Shown: positions 36,153 through 45,266, counted from the stretch's first letter. The stretch is 64,000 nt of DNA from Candidatus Caenarcanales bacterium (GCA_030065015.1 JASJDU010000019.1:20206-84205), one strand, 5' to 3'. Notes: generated by a model from the letters alone, not told the origin. Numbers and translations: made by a program.

Positions 36153-37088
36153 TTAAATTTTACAGACAGCTCTCAGTTTTGCGCTACGCGACCTTGGATT
36201 TTCTTTTATTTCTTTCTGACTTGGAGTTATTGGTTTCATATTTAAAAATTTGAGCTGAGTTTTATGTTCTTTAAAAATGTTTTTTACAATTCTGTCTTCA
36301 CCCGAATGAAAAGATATGACGAGCAGTTTTGAAGCAGGTTCCATCCATTTAACAATATCTCTTAAACCCTTCTCCAGTTCTTTGTATTCATCGTTAACAA
36401 TTATCCTTAAAGCCATTAAGGGTAAAGTTGCTGGATGGATTCTACTTTTACTCTTTTGCACACTTTTACATAGAGCAACAAACTCTTCCATTTTCTTTAC
36501 CGGTCTATTCTGGGTAATTAGCTTTGCTAATTTTCTAGAATGCTTGTAATCAGAGTAATCCCAAAACAAATCTGCAAGCTTTTTTTCAGCCCATTCGTTA
36601 ATAATTTTGTCTGCTGAAGTAGAACACCATTCGTCTAATCTCATATCTAAATTTTTCTTTAGCCCCTCACCGTTAAAAGTTAATCCATACTCTGGATCGT
36701 CGAGCTGGAAGGAAGAGATTCCCAGATCTAATAAAATTCCACCGATTGGAAATTGTATTTTTGTTTTATCAATTAAATTGGGTATTTCGGAAAATCGTGC
36801 ATGATGAGTTTTCACTGATTGACGAAACTCACTTAATCTGGAGCTCGCAATCTCAAGACTATTGAAATCTCGATCAAAGCCAATTAGCTGAATTGGATCG
36901 GGAGTGAAATTCAATATTGCTTTTGAATGACCAGCCAAACCTAAAGTACCATCAATGTAAGTATGATTTTTTTGAGGTTGGAGTATTTCTAGAACTTCCT
37001 TCAGTAGAACTGGTTGGTGGTGTATTTTTTTTTCTGGAAAAAGTTTTTCATTTTTATCTTGCTCATTATGTTCTAAAGGATGTGCCAT
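36153..37088 (-). CDS. rsmH: 16S rRNA (cytosine-1402-N4) methyltransferase
   Basis: SAM-dependent methyltransferase (MraW) that methylates C1402 in the ribosomal P site. Family segments: HHQPVLLKEVLEIL, YIDGTLGLAGHSKAIL, LIGFDRDFNSLEIA, GGILLDLGISSFQLDDPEYG, SFHSGEDRIVKNIF and NPRSRSAKLRAV at the C-terminus. The start I choose is the ATG at 37088 (MAHPLEH); a TTG at 37112 would add eight residues. Followed closely by the ftsL-like gene, as in dcw clusters, but the rest of that cluster is missing here. Confidence 0.96.
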   Translation of the reverse strand: MAHPLEHNEQDKNEKLFPEKKIHHQPVLLKEVLEILQPQKNHTYIDGTLGLAGHSKAILNFTPDPIQLIGFDRDFNSLEIASSRLSEFRQSVKTHHARFSEIPNLIDKTKIQFPIGGILLDLGISSFQLDDPEYGLTFNGEGLKKNLDMRLDEWCSTSADKIINEWAEKKLADLFWDYSDYKHSRKLAKLITQNRPVKKMEEFVALCKSVQKSKSRIHPATLPLMALRIIVNDEYKELEKGLRDIVKWMEPASKLLVISFHSGEDRIVKNIFKEHKTQLKFLNMKPITPSQKEIKENPRSRSAKLRAVCKI

Positions 37089-37197
37089 AAAACCACTGTT
37101 ACAAATTTTCAATTAATAAATATAGGTTAAATTAACATGAGAAAATTCCATAGTTACATTAAATCTAGTGGAAATACTTTAATGAGATGGATGTTTA

Positions 37198-37608
37198 ATG
37201 GACTTGAAACAAAAGTACGAGGAACAATTAAAAGCCTTTGACGAATCGATCGATAGACAATTAGTGGAAGTATTTTCTGAAATTGAGCTAAAGAGCAAAG
37301 CTTTAGCAATTAGCTTAAAACGTTGCTTTAATGAAGCCAGAAGCTCTCAAAGATTTGAGTATGCTTATCAAATGGGAATGAAACAAGAATTTAAGGATTG
37401 TAATCAACAAGATTTATTGACAATTTTAATAAGCCCCTATGAAGATAAAGATTTTGAGATTTTCAGAGAATTCATTCGGTTATTGCGTGCCTGTAGTTTG
37501 CATATTGGAGGGAGAGTCTCTCAGCAGATTAGAGATTGCTACAACAAAACTTTTAAAGAAGATAGGGTACTTCTCGCTTATAAACTTGGGGTGGAAAGTA
37601 GTAAATAA
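37198..37608 (+). CDS. Hypothetical helical protein, 136 residues
   Basis: An ATG frame encoding a soluble, mainly helical protein rich in Glu, Lys, Arg and Gln (EEQLKAFDESIDRQLVEV; EIELKSKALAISLKRCFN). No signal peptide, membrane helix or recognised motif. GAGATGG lies about 12 nt upstream of the start. A palindrome overlaps its stop codon. It is divergent from rsmH and 106 nt before trpD on the same strand. Function unknown; codon use looks like that of its neighbours. Confidence 0.6.
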   Translation: MDLKQKYEEQLKAFDESIDRQLVEVFSEIELKSKALAISLKRCFNEARSSQRFEYAYQMGMKQEFKDCNQQDLLTILISPYEDKDFEIFREFIRLLRACSLHIGGRVSQQIRDCYNKTFKEDRVLLAYKLGVESSK

Positions 37609-37617
37609 TTTACTACT
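37597..37617. repeat. AT-rich palindrome over a stop codon
   Basis: AGTAGTAAAT and ATTTACTACT form 10-bp arms around a single central A. It starts in the last codons of the preceding gene. As RNA it could only fold with some stem opening, and no T-run follows, so a protein-binding site or weak terminator are both possible. Confidence 0.35.
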
Positions 37618-37714
37618 CAATCGGATTGATTCAGTTGGTTGCTTGTTATAGAATGGAGCTTCTGGTACCCATCAAACGTTCTTTATGCTGGTTTTGATTG
37701 AAAGATTCTGAAAA

Positions 37715-38728
37715 TTGTCAAACTTCCAACATCTAACTAACTTATTGAAGACAGGAAAGGATCTCAACGAAGAGTCTGTACCCGAATTTATTTCTCTATT
37801 AAGCGATCCTCAATTCACAGAAGATGAATTAGCTGCGATTACGATTGATTGGAAAAACAAAGGAGAAACTCCCAATGAACTGGCGCTAATCGCCAAATAC
37901 ATATTAAACAAAATTGACACCTTACAAGTTGGTTTTGATGTTGTTGATTGTTGTGGAACCGGTGGAGATAATTCTGGAACCTATAATATTTCTACTACTT
38001 GCGCTTTCTTAGCAGCCGCTTGTGGCTTGAGGGTTGCCAAACACGGTGGAAGGAAAACCACAAGTTCTTCCGGAAGCATTGATTTTTTAGAGATTTTGGA
38101 AGTTAAAACTTTCTCTCAAGCAAAAGACATAAAACAAGAATTAGAAAACAAAGGCTTAGTTTTCATTGCTTCACCGGCAACTCAAAATATACTTGGTCGC
38201 TGGAAAGGGGTTTGTAAAAAGCTCAAATTCTTTGGACAAACAGGTTTGATTGGTACCTTAACAAATCCCGTAAACTTATCTCACCAAGTACTCGGTGTTC
38301 CCAAGCCAGAATGGGGACCCTTAATGCTTGAAGCATTAAAAATCCTCGGAAGAAAAAGAGCTTTGGTTGTTCATGGACACCCAACAATGGATGAAGCTAG
38401 CTTATGTGGGAAAACACAAATTTGGCAATTAGAAGAAGAACGAACTAAGTATTTTGAGCTTGAACCGAAGGAACTTGGATTCAACATTCAAAACAATTAT
38501 TCTCTCGAAGAATTAAAAGGCGGTAATCCAGAACAAAATGCAAAAATTTTTCATCAAATAATCAATGGACAAGCTTCAAAGGCAATTCTAGATACAGTCT
38601 TACTCAATACAGCTTTGGTTTTGTGGTTATGCGGAACAGTTAGTTCTCTTGATAATGGGATTCAAGAGACTAATAGAATAATCGGGTCTGGAGAAGTAAG
38701 AAGATTTTTAGAGAGTTTTATGACTTGA
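37715..38728 (+). CDS. trpD: Anthranilate phosphoribosyltransferase
   Basis: Transfers phosphoribose from PRPP to anthranilate in Trp synthesis. The 337-residue protein has the PRPP-site CCGTGGDNSGTYNISTTCAF, the AKHGGRKTTSSSGSIDFLE loop, then FFGQTGLIGTLTNPVNLSHQ and ALVVHGHPTMDEASL. The TTG start at 37715 is needed to give the normal N-terminal helical domain (LLKTGKDLNEESVPEFISLL). Its 3' end overlaps the convergent unknown gene by 11 nt. It is not adjacent to other trp genes. Confidence 0.94.
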   Translation: MSNFQHLTNLLKTGKDLNEESVPEFISLLSDPQFTEDELAAITIDWKNKGETPNELALIAKYILNKIDTLQVGFDVVDCCGTGGDNSGTYNISTTCAFLAAACGLRVAKHGGRKTTSSSGSIDFLEILEVKTFSQAKDIKQELENKGLVFIASPATQNILGRWKGVCKKLKFFGQTGLIGTLTNPVNLSHQVLGVPKPEWGPLMLEALKILGRKRALVVHGHPTMDEASLCGKTQIWQLEEERTKYFELEPKELGFNIQNNYSLEELKGGNPEQNAKIFHQIINGQASKAILDTVLLNTALVLWLCGTVSSLDNGIQETNRIIGSGEVRRFLESFMT

Positions 38729-39395
38729 TTGAGTTCTCTTGTTTAGTAGTCTGCTCATTTTGTTTCGTAATTTTAAGAAAGCTACTTAAGGAGCTCTTTT
38801 TTAGGTTGGACAAATTTATAGCTTTAATAAGATAAGCTTGCATATCAACAAGGCCTTTTAGCATTGTAGGAACCTGAAATGCAATTGGTATTTGTTTCTC
38901 TGAAGAATTTTCATAAGAATTATGAGCATTTTCATTAAACGCGTAAGCTAGAATTTTTTCCAATTTATTATTATGTAGATCTACCGTTTGATGAAAGATC
39001 CTGCTAGGTAAATAATTTACAAATATCAAGTTTGTATTCTGAGGAACCTTTTCAATTAATTCTTCGATTGATAATAAATAGCCTTCCCCTGCCATCACAA
39101 TATCTAGATAGTGATTGTAGAACTCATCTACTGTTTTTTTTAAAATTTCTGGAGACGAGGATAATGCGTATAAATTATTCTCAGATATAAAATTATTATA
39201 TTGACCTCTAATAGTTTTATAGTTTTGTACAAAGAACAATAAATCATTGTTTATTTCCATAAATTTTTTTATCCACTCAACATGATTACTCGGACTTTTA
39301 AATTTTTTCGAAGAATTGAAAGTTCTTTTTTGAGGTAATTCGTTTCTCTTGAGTTGGGTTAAATAAGGTTGATATACAGAAAAAAAGATTCTCAT
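38718..39395 (-). CDS. Hypothetical protein, 225 residues
   Basis: A soluble-looking protein without signal peptide or membrane helix. The first 40 residues are basic and low-complexity (QLKRNELPQKRTFNSSKKFK). The middle is helical (HVEWIKKFMEINNDLLFFV; ILKKTVDEFYNHYLDIVM) and the tail is Lys/Gln/Ser-rich. I recognise no family. The N-terminus MRIFFSVYQP resembles in a loose way the leaders of other unknown proteins in this window. It is convergent with trpD (11-nt overlap), and a 154-nt AT-rich gap precedes the next gene. Confidence 0.55.
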   Translation of the reverse strand: MRIFFSVYQPYLTQLKRNELPQKRTFNSSKKFKSPSNHVEWIKKFMEINNDLLFFVQNYKTIRGQYNNFISENNLYALSSSPEILKKTVDEFYNHYLDIVMAGEGYLLSIEELIEKVPQNTNLIFVNYLPSRIFHQTVDLHNNKLEKILAYAFNENAHNSYENSSEKQIPIAFQVPTMLKGLVDMQAYLIKAINLSNLKKSSLSSFLKITKQNEQTTKQENSIKS

Positions 39396-39549
39396 AAAAA
39401 GTTAAATTAGATTTAATTTGTACATGTTAGTCAAAAATTCCAAAAACTGTTTTAGATAGAAATAAATACTTTGAGATAATTAACAAACCTTTTGATAAAA
39501 ATACTTTCTTAAACTTCATTAACAAATTTATTTAAGCTTTTTAAATTAA

Positions 39550-40473
39550 ATGGAAATTAGATTTGAGTATTCTGGAGAAGAGCCAATTCGTTTGGATGTT
39601 TTCCTATCTGAACAATTAAAAGAAAGCCGCTCATTAATACAAAAAAGTATAAAGAAGGGACTGATTTTTGTTAATTCAAAAACAGCAAAAAAAGCTGGGG
39701 AAATAATTGAAAATGGAAGCTTAATTGAAGGAATCGTTGAACTTTCACCCAAGAGCGGAGAAGAAATAAAACCCGAAAATATTCCAATTGAAGTTGTTTT
39801 TGAAGATGAGCATTTAATAGTTATTAATAAACCGGCTGGTTTAATCGTTCACCCAACAACTTTTTTAAGAGAGGGGACTTTAGTAAACGCCTTGCTTTAC
39901 AGATATCAAAAACTTTCGGATGTAAACAACGAAGATGGTTTCAGACCTGGAATAGTACATCGCTTGGATAAAGATACAAGTGGTTTAATGATCATCGCGA
40001 AATCAAATTATGCACACAAAGAATTATCTAAGCAGTTAGCCCAAAGAACATTAAAAAGAATTTATTGGGCAATTGCAATTGGCAATTTTGAGGAAGATGA
40101 AGGATTTATAGAAGCTCCCATTGGAAGACATCCTAAAGATCGAAAGCGAATGGCCGTTGTACAAGATCCTTCAAAGACTTCAAGATATGCAAGAACTCAT
40201 TGGAAAGTTTTAGAGAGATATAAAAACACAACCTTATTAGAAGTCAGCCTTGACACGGGAAGAACCCATCAAATAAGAGTTCACTTTGAATACATAAACC
40301 ATCCTCTTCTTGGAGATCCAGTTTATGGCGGAAGAAGAACCAAAACCAGTTTAATATCGCACCAAGCTCTCCATGCAAAAAAAATAAGCTTTATTCATCC
40401 AGTTTCTGGAGAGCAAAACAATTATGAAATTCCATTGAGTAAAGATATCGAATTGATAAGAAGAAATATTTGA
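39550..40473 (+). CDS. rluD: 23S rRNA pseudouridine synthase, RluD family
   Basis: Isomerises uridine to pseudouridine in large-subunit rRNA. An N-terminal S4 RNA-binding domain (RLDVFLSEQLKESRSLIQ, then GLIFVNSKTAKKAGEII) is followed by the catalytic domain with VINKPAGLIVHP, the catalytic Asp140 in VHRLDKDTSGLM, then LLEVSLDTGRTHQIRVHF and HPLLGDPVYGGR. 307 residues is standard. ATG start at 39550. RluC is a close alternative, but the S4 domain order and the motif set fit RluD better. Confidence 0.93.
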   Translation: MEIRFEYSGEEPIRLDVFLSEQLKESRSLIQKSIKKGLIFVNSKTAKKAGEIIENGSLIEGIVELSPKSGEEIKPENIPIEVVFEDEHLIVINKPAGLIVHPTTFLREGTLVNALLYRYQKLSDVNNEDGFRPGIVHRLDKDTSGLMIIAKSNYAHKELSKQLAQRTLKRIYWAIAIGNFEEDEGFIEAPIGRHPKDRKRMAVVQDPSKTSRYARTHWKVLERYKNTTLLEVSLDTGRTHQIRVHFEYINHPLLGDPVYGGRRTKTSLISHQALHAKKISFIHPVSGEQNNYEIPLSKDIELIRRNI

Positions 40474-40533
40474 TCTCTTTTTGTAAAACTTACTATTATG
40501 GAAGTAGTTACTCATTCTTAATGGTGAAGAAAA

Positions 40534-40821
40534 ATGATTTCTTCTATTAAAGCAGTTTCAAGCAACAATTCAAATATTAATACTAAAAGACACCCACAAG
40601 TGATGATGTCTTACAAAATTCAAAGAGAAAGCAGTACTATTTCCAACGAAAGAATCAGATCAATTATTAATAGTTTAAGTTATAAGCAATTTGGTCAATG
40701 GCTTTTACTAAATACACATTTAAGAACTAGGGAACCAGTAACAGAGAAAGTACTTAAAGATCATGTTCATTCTGCATACACTGGATTAAGAAATCAAATA
40801 GAACAATTTAGATCTATCTAA
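40534..40821 (+). CDS. Hypothetical protein, 95 residues
   Basis: An ATG frame with GGTGAAG about 6 nt upstream. The product has a Ser/Asn-rich leader (MISSIKAVSSNNSNINTK) and a helical C-terminal part (RIRSIINSLSYKQFGQWLLL; LKDHVHSAYTGLRNQIEQF). No membrane helix. The short leader beginning with M, then Ile within the first residues and many Ser/Asn, recalls those of other unknown proteins here. Its 3' end overlaps by 8 nt the convergent membrane protein. Function unknown. Confidence 0.55.
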   Translation: MISSIKAVSSNNSNINTKRHPQVMMSYKIQRESSTISNERIRSIINSLSYKQFGQWLLLNTHLRTREPVTEKVLKDHVHSAYTGLRNQIEQFRSI

Positions 40822-41281
40822 TTAAATATGGCAGTTTTTTAGCCATAAATTCAAAATTATTTGATGATATTGTATCTGAAATATTCTGCAATGTTCCTCT
40901 AATACCAAAATCTATATAAAGAGGAAGCATATCTTGAAACTTAGGAAGCATATCTTTTATTAAGTCTTTGCGCTCCTTTGGTAATCCATAAAGTTTCATG
41001 TGTGAATCAACTATAAAATTTTGTCCTTTATAGGCAAAAGCAATTGCTCCTCCAACAAGTCCAACTAAAACACCAGCAATTGCAAATATAATCCTATTAG
41101 AGATAGGCAACTGATTATGATTTTTATGTGCTTTAGACGTATTTGTTTGAGAAGTCGGTTGAGTTGAACTACTACTAGTACTCAAATCAAGATTATTTTG
41201 CAAAACAATTGTGCCTGCAGGGAGAGGCTTAACACCATAAGAAGGAGGTGGCGGTGAGTTTAAAATTATTGGGATTTTCAT
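40814..41281 (-). CDS. Ser/Thr-Pro-rich single-pass membrane protein (paralogue A)
   Basis: 155 residues. The leader MKIPIILNSPPPPSYGVKPL is followed by a Ser/Thr/Gln-rich spacer (about 30-55), one membrane helix (about 63-85: RIIFAIAGVLVGLVGGAIAF) and a soluble part of about 70 residues. Directly after the helix comes YKGQNFI, and later YIDFGIRGTLQNI. These match SKGRNLI and YFNWGLQAMLQEF in the next gene on the same strand, so the two look like tandem paralogues. No N-terminal signal peptide. Function unknown. Confidence 0.6.
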   Translation of the reverse strand: MKIPIILNSPPPPSYGVKPLPAGTIVLQNNLDLSTSSSSTQPTSQTNTSKAHKNHNQLPISNRIIFAIAGVLVGLVGGAIAFAYKGQNFIVDSHMKLYGLPKERKDLIKDMLPKFQDMLPLYIDFGIRGTLQNISDTISSNNFEFMAKKLPYLIR

Positions 41282-41368
41282 ATAAATAAACTAAATTAAT
41301 CTATTTTAAATTATTTTCTACTGAATTGTAACAGCACATATTATATACACATTACACATTTGATTATT

Positions 41369-42022
41369 TTAAGTTGGATTATATTTTGGGTCTTTATTTT
41401 CAATCAAAGACAACCTGTCGTACAAAAGTTTTGCAATATTTGTTCTATTGAGTTTTAAAAGACGTGGGAGAGTGGACGAAACATGTCGAGATGCAAGCTC
41501 TGCTCTTTCAGCTCTTTTTCTCAATCTAAGAATGAGCAAGTCAACTGTCTGACCTCGAAACTCCTGCAACATAGCCTGTAATCCCCAGTTAAAGTATGCA
41601 GCAAAGAACCTCATATCAAAAATTGAATTAAGATGTTTTTTATAATTATTAACAATCCCATCATGGGCTCCATTCTGGAGCCAAAAAGGTTCTAGAACAA
41701 TACCAATTAAATTTCTCCCTTTACTTGCAATAACAAAGGATAAAACTACAAGAAAACCAAACAGAACTGACAAAGGCATAATTAATGCTTTGATTAACTT
41801 TATTGCTTCTTTTTTGAGTGAATCTTTATCTGTCTTTTCTGATTCTGAAATGTCGTAACTGGAACTTTGAGTTACTTGCTTAATATTAAGATAGGATTGA
41901 TCTTGAGTAGAAGATGTAGTTGTGTTTGAGGTATCTGATGCAGTTGTACTTGACTGTAGACTTCTAGGGGCAATAGTGCCGCTTGAAATCCGATTCTTTG
42001 CTGTTAATGGGAGAATCTGCAT
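41369..42022 (-). CDS. Ser/Thr-rich single-pass membrane protein (paralogue B)
   Basis: 217 residues. Leader MQILPLTAKNRISSGTIAPR, then a Ser/Thr-rich spacer (about 22-60), a charged stretch, one membrane helix (about 80-102: MPLSVLFGFLVVLSFVIA), then a soluble domain ending with a basic helical part (LLILRLRKRAERAEL). It shares the post-helix motif KG-N-I and the Y--G----LQ segment with the neighbour at 40814-41281, 87 nt away on the same strand. Function unknown. The layout (leader, spacer, helix) is also seen in the 571-residue protein at 55.5 kb. Confidence 0.62.
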   Translation of the reverse strand: MQILPLTAKNRISSGTIAPRSLQSSTTASDTSNTTTSSTQDQSYLNIKQVTQSSSYDISESEKTDKDSLKKEAIKLIKALIMPLSVLFGFLVVLSFVIASKGRNLIGIVLEPFWLQNGAHDGIVNNYKKHLNSIFDMRFFAAYFNWGLQAMLQEFRGQTVDLLILRLRKRAERAELASRHVSSTLPRLLKLNRTNIAKLLYDRLSLIENKDPKYNPT

Positions 42023-42193
42023 CCCTCACCATAACCTTACCTTAACTTGCCTTAATAAATTATAAATTGTGTGTGACGATATAAAGGAAATATGAATTTC
42101 TTATAAACTATTTATAGTATTTATCTATTAGCTCAAAATCTAATTTAAATTTCTTTTCTAATATTTGAATGCCCTATCTATTCAAACAAAGTG

Positions 42194-43057
42194 ATGATAA
42201 CCAATCAACAAAGAGTTTCAATAATCAATGAATCGCTCCCATTCATTAGAGAATTTAGTGGCAAAACCTTCGTAATTAAATATGGAGGCGCCAGCATGAC
42301 GAATCAAAAATTAAAGAAAAAAGTCGCTGAAGATATTGCAATTCTCAATTACATTGGTGTTCATCCGATTGTTATCCACGGCGGTGGACCTGAAATAAAC
42401 CAGATGTTGAATAAGTTCAATATTAAAAGTGAATTTAAACAAGGTTTAAGAGTCACCGATAAATCAACCATGGAAGTTGTTGAAATGGTGCTTACCGGAA
42501 AAGTACAAAAAGAAATAGTGGGCTTACTGAATCAATCAGGAGCAAAAGCAATTGGTTTGTCGGGAAAAGATGGAAATTTAATGAAAGCTAAAAGATATAA
42601 ATCTGGTGACTTTGATTGGGGTTATACGGGAGAAATAGAGTCGATATCGGTAGAAGTTCTTCAAACATTAATTTCACAATCATTCTTACCCGTTATCAGT
42701 TCAGTTGCCTCAAACTCCAAGGGGGAAACTTTCAATATAAACGCAGATAGTGTTGCATCCTCAATTGCTGAGAATCTTAAAACTGAAAAATTAATTTTGC
42801 TAACCGATATTCCCGGAATATTAAGAGATAAGAATAATCCAGATAGCTTGATTTCTAAATTAAATTTAAAAGAAGCCAAGGAGCTAATTGAACAAAAAGT
42901 AATTGAAGGAGGAATGATTCCAAAGGTTCAATCTTCGATTAAAGCAATTGAAAGTGGTGTTGGATCCGTGCACATATTAGATGGTACTAAAGAACATGTT
43001 CTTCTCTTGGAAACTTTAACGGAAGCTGGTGTTGGCACAATGATCACCGAAAGTTAA
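42194..43057 (+). CDS. argB: Acetylglutamate kinase
   Basis: Phosphorylates N-acetylglutamate in Arg synthesis. The 287-residue amino-acid-kinase fold shows FVIKYGGASM near the N-terminus, VIHGGGPEINQML, GLRVTDKSTMEVVEMVL, IGLSGKDGNL, NINADSVASSIAENL and LLTDIPGIL, then EGGMIPKVQSS. All are ArgB motifs. Start: ATG at 42194, with a GTG directly before it as an alternative. The TDK of RVTDK and the GG-MIPK motif fit the arginine-inhibited type less clearly. Alone, with no other arg gene here. Confidence 0.95.
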   Translation: MITNQQRVSIINESLPFIREFSGKTFVIKYGGASMTNQKLKKKVAEDIAILNYIGVHPIVIHGGGPEINQMLNKFNIKSEFKQGLRVTDKSTMEVVEMVLTGKVQKEIVGLLNQSGAKAIGLSGKDGNLMKAKRYKSGDFDWGYTGEIESISVEVLQTLISQSFLPVISSVASNSKGETFNINADSVASSIAENLKTEKLILLTDIPGILRDKNNPDSLISKLNLKEAKELIEQKVIEGGMIPKVQSSIKAIESGVGSVHILDGTKEHVLLLETLTEAGVGTMITES

Positions 43058-43163
43058 AAGTAATCTTTGAATTGTTTTTTAGTCCAGGTTTACTTTTTTA
43101 CTTCTACCCATAAGTTTATAGACTAAAATTAACTAGATCTAAATTCGAGTTAAACTCTCAGCA

Positions 43164-44195
43164 ATGGCCTCCAGTTTTACAAATTCTTTTATGGAAAAAG
43201 GCGATGATTCACATATCACTAATAGTCTGTTTGCTTCTGTCCAAAACGATTTAGCCAAAGTAGATCAGATTCTCCAAAACGACATTCCTAACCAAAGCGG
43301 TGCTTTAAAACAAATCACTCAATATATTCTAAACGGTGGGGGTAAAAGAATAAGACCTGCGATAAGTATTTTATGTGCCTATTTAACTAATAATCTCAAA
43401 ACAGAAATAGATGAAAAACAATACACTCTGGCTATACTTACGGAACTAATTCACACCGCAAGCTTAGTTCACGATGATTTACTGGATGAAGCAGATTCTC
43501 GTAGAGGACAAGAATCGGTTCACCTAAAATGGAACTCAAAAGTTTCGGTTATTGTTGGGGATTTTTTATTTGCACAAGCCTCTGTGAAGCTAGGTGAGCT
43601 GGAAAATACCGAAATAGTTAAAACCTATGCAAATGTTTTAGCGAATTTGTGTACAGGAGAAATATCTCAAGCACAAAACAAGTTCAATTTAGAGGCTTTA
43701 AGTTGGGAAAATTATTTCACAAAGTCTTTCTCTAAAACGGCCAGTTTATTTGCCGCGGCCGCGAAATGCTCTGCAATATTGAATGATCAAGATGCCGAAA
43801 CAATAAACAAATTACATGATTTTGGAAAAAACCTGGGCTTAGCTTTTCAGATAATTGATGACCTTTTGGACTACACCGCTGATGAAAAGAACCTAGGGAA
43901 ACCTTTAATGGGAGATCTATCTCAAGGGATTTTTACAGCTCCTTTTCTCTACGCTTTTGAAGATGATGTAAATAGAAATACCCTGCGAACCATTATCAGT
44001 AGAAGATTTTCCGACACTAATGACTTGAATAAAGTAAAAGATATAATAATGTTGGCTAATGGGTTTGAGAAAACACAAAAACTCGCCGAATCATTTATTG
44101 AAAGAGCTCAAAAGAACATAGAAGAAACACCACAATCCAAATTCAAGGAGGATCTCTTGAAGTTATCTGCTTACATTCTAACCAGAGACTTGTAG
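43164..44195 (+). CDS. ispB: All-trans polyprenyl diphosphate synthase
   Basis: Elongates farnesyl or geranylgeranyl diphosphate to a long prenyl chain, normally the side chain of a respiratory quinone. The 343-residue helical fold contains the first aspartate-rich motif in LVHDDLLDEADSRRG (DDLLD, 104-108) and the second in FQIIDDLLDYTADE, plus NGGGKRIRPAISILC. Length fits octaprenyl/solanesyl synthases rather than short GGPP synthases. It fits with ndhF and the alternative oxidase, which need quinone. ATG start at 43164. Confidence 0.9.
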   Translation: MASSFTNSFMEKGDDSHITNSLFASVQNDLAKVDQILQNDIPNQSGALKQITQYILNGGGKRIRPAISILCAYLTNNLKTEIDEKQYTLAILTELIHTASLVHDDLLDEADSRRGQESVHLKWNSKVSVIVGDFLFAQASVKLGELENTEIVKTYANVLANLCTGEISQAQNKFNLEALSWENYFTKSFSKTASLFAAAAKCSAILNDQDAETINKLHDFGKNLGLAFQIIDDLLDYTADEKNLGKPLMGDLSQGIFTAPFLYAFEDDVNRNTLRTIISRRFSDTNDLNKVKDIIMLANGFEKTQKLAESFIERAQKNIEETPQSKFKEDLLKLSAYILTRDL

Positions 44196-44342
44196 CTACT
44201 TAAAGATCCTTGAATTTGAAAATTTTTGAAACGAAAGAATAGTTTGACTTGATGAACTATTGAACTTAGAAATTATTTAACTCGTTAGGAAATTTGCTAA
44301 TATATATAGCCTTTCACTTAATCATCATCAATAAAACTAAGT

Positions 44343-45266
44343 ATGAATTCTGTTTTAGAAGAAAATCCCCTAGAGTTGTCCGAAGACAAGGCGAGAAATT
44401 TCCTTGAGTCGGGGGTTCATTTCGGACAACCAACCAGTAAAAGAAGTCCAAAGATGGATGAATTTGTATACGGTGTTAATAAAGCTGGTATGCAAATAAT
44501 TGACTTGAATATTACATGGAAAAAGATTCAAGAAGCTGGAAAAGTTATACAAAAACTCACTAGCGAAGATAAGAATATTGTTTTTGTAGGAACTAATGAA
44601 AGAGCGGTATCATCCGTTTTAGAAGAATATTCAGAGAAGTTTGAGCTTCATCATATTGTGAATAGATGGCTGGGCGGTACTCTTACAAACCCAGTAACCA
44701 GGAATAGAATCAACTATTTAAGAGAGCTTGAAGGAATGGAACAAAGTGGCTTTCTTGATTCCATTTCAGCTAAAGAAAAGAGTTTTTTGAGCAAAAAGTT
44801 AAAGAAATTAAGGAAAAACCTTGGTGGCTTAAAGAAAATCAAAGGTGCTATGCACGCCATGGTTATTGTTGATCCAGTTCATGAAATCAATGCCACTTTG
44901 GAGGCATTAAAGAAAAATAGAAATTTAACGATTATTGCTATAGCAGATACAAATTGCCATTTCAGTCCAGAGCTATTTGACGTTTTAATTCCTTGCAATA
45001 CCAACTCATTAAGATCCTTAAGTTTAGTTATGGATGAGTTAATGGAATTCATCAAGAATGGAAGACAGCAAAAAGCACAGAAACAAAGCAGCTTTGTTTC
45101 CATTGGGCCAAAAAGAGGAGGACCTCAAAGAGGTAATTTACCAAGGAAACCTGCACCAATTCAAGCTAAAAACCAAGGCGACTCTCCTAGCAAACCAGCA
45201 ACAAACAAAGTGGCAAAAGAAGCTCAAAAAAAAGATGAAGTAAAAACAAAAAAGGAAGGTGAATAA
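44343..45266 (+). CDS. rpsB: 30S ribosomal protein S2
   Basis: Component of the 30S head/platform. The core sequence GVHFGQPTSKRSPKMDEFVY, MQIIDLNITWKKI, HHIVNRWLGGTLTNP, MHAMVIVDPVHEINATLEA and AIADTNCHFSPELFDVLIP is typical S2. The last 60 residues form a Lys/Gln/Pro-rich extension (PKRGGPQRGNLPRKPAPIQA) that many S2 proteins lack. Its TAA is immediately followed by the tsf ATG, giving the classic rpsB-tsf order, with atpB and queE continuing the same run. Confidence 0.97.
   Translation: MNSVLEENPLELSEDKARNFLESGVHFGQPTSKRSPKMDEFVYGVNKAGMQIIDLNITWKKIQEAGKVIQKLTSEDKNIVFVGTNERAVSSVLEEYSEKFELHHIVNRWLGGTLTNPVTRNRINYLRELEGMEQSGFLDSISAKEKSFLSKKLKKLRKNLGGLKKIKGAMHAMVIVDPVHEINATLEALKKNRNLTIIAIADTNCHFSPELFDVLIPCNTNSLRSLSLVMDELMEFIKNGRQQKAQKQSSFVSIGPKRGGPQRGNLPRKPAPIQAKNQGDSPSKPATNKVAKEAQKKDEVKTKKEGE

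Noticed and set aside
40814-41281. Signal peptide for the Ser/Thr-rich membrane protein
   Set aside because: The first 60 residues are polar and Pro/Ser-rich; the only hydrophobic segment is internal, so it is a single-pass helix, not a cleavable signal.
44244-44304. Promoter for rpsB (TTGACT and AT-rich candidates)
   Set aside because: TTGACT has no -10 at the right distance, and the AT-rich TAATATATATAG stretch has only a poor -35, so no pair is convincing.
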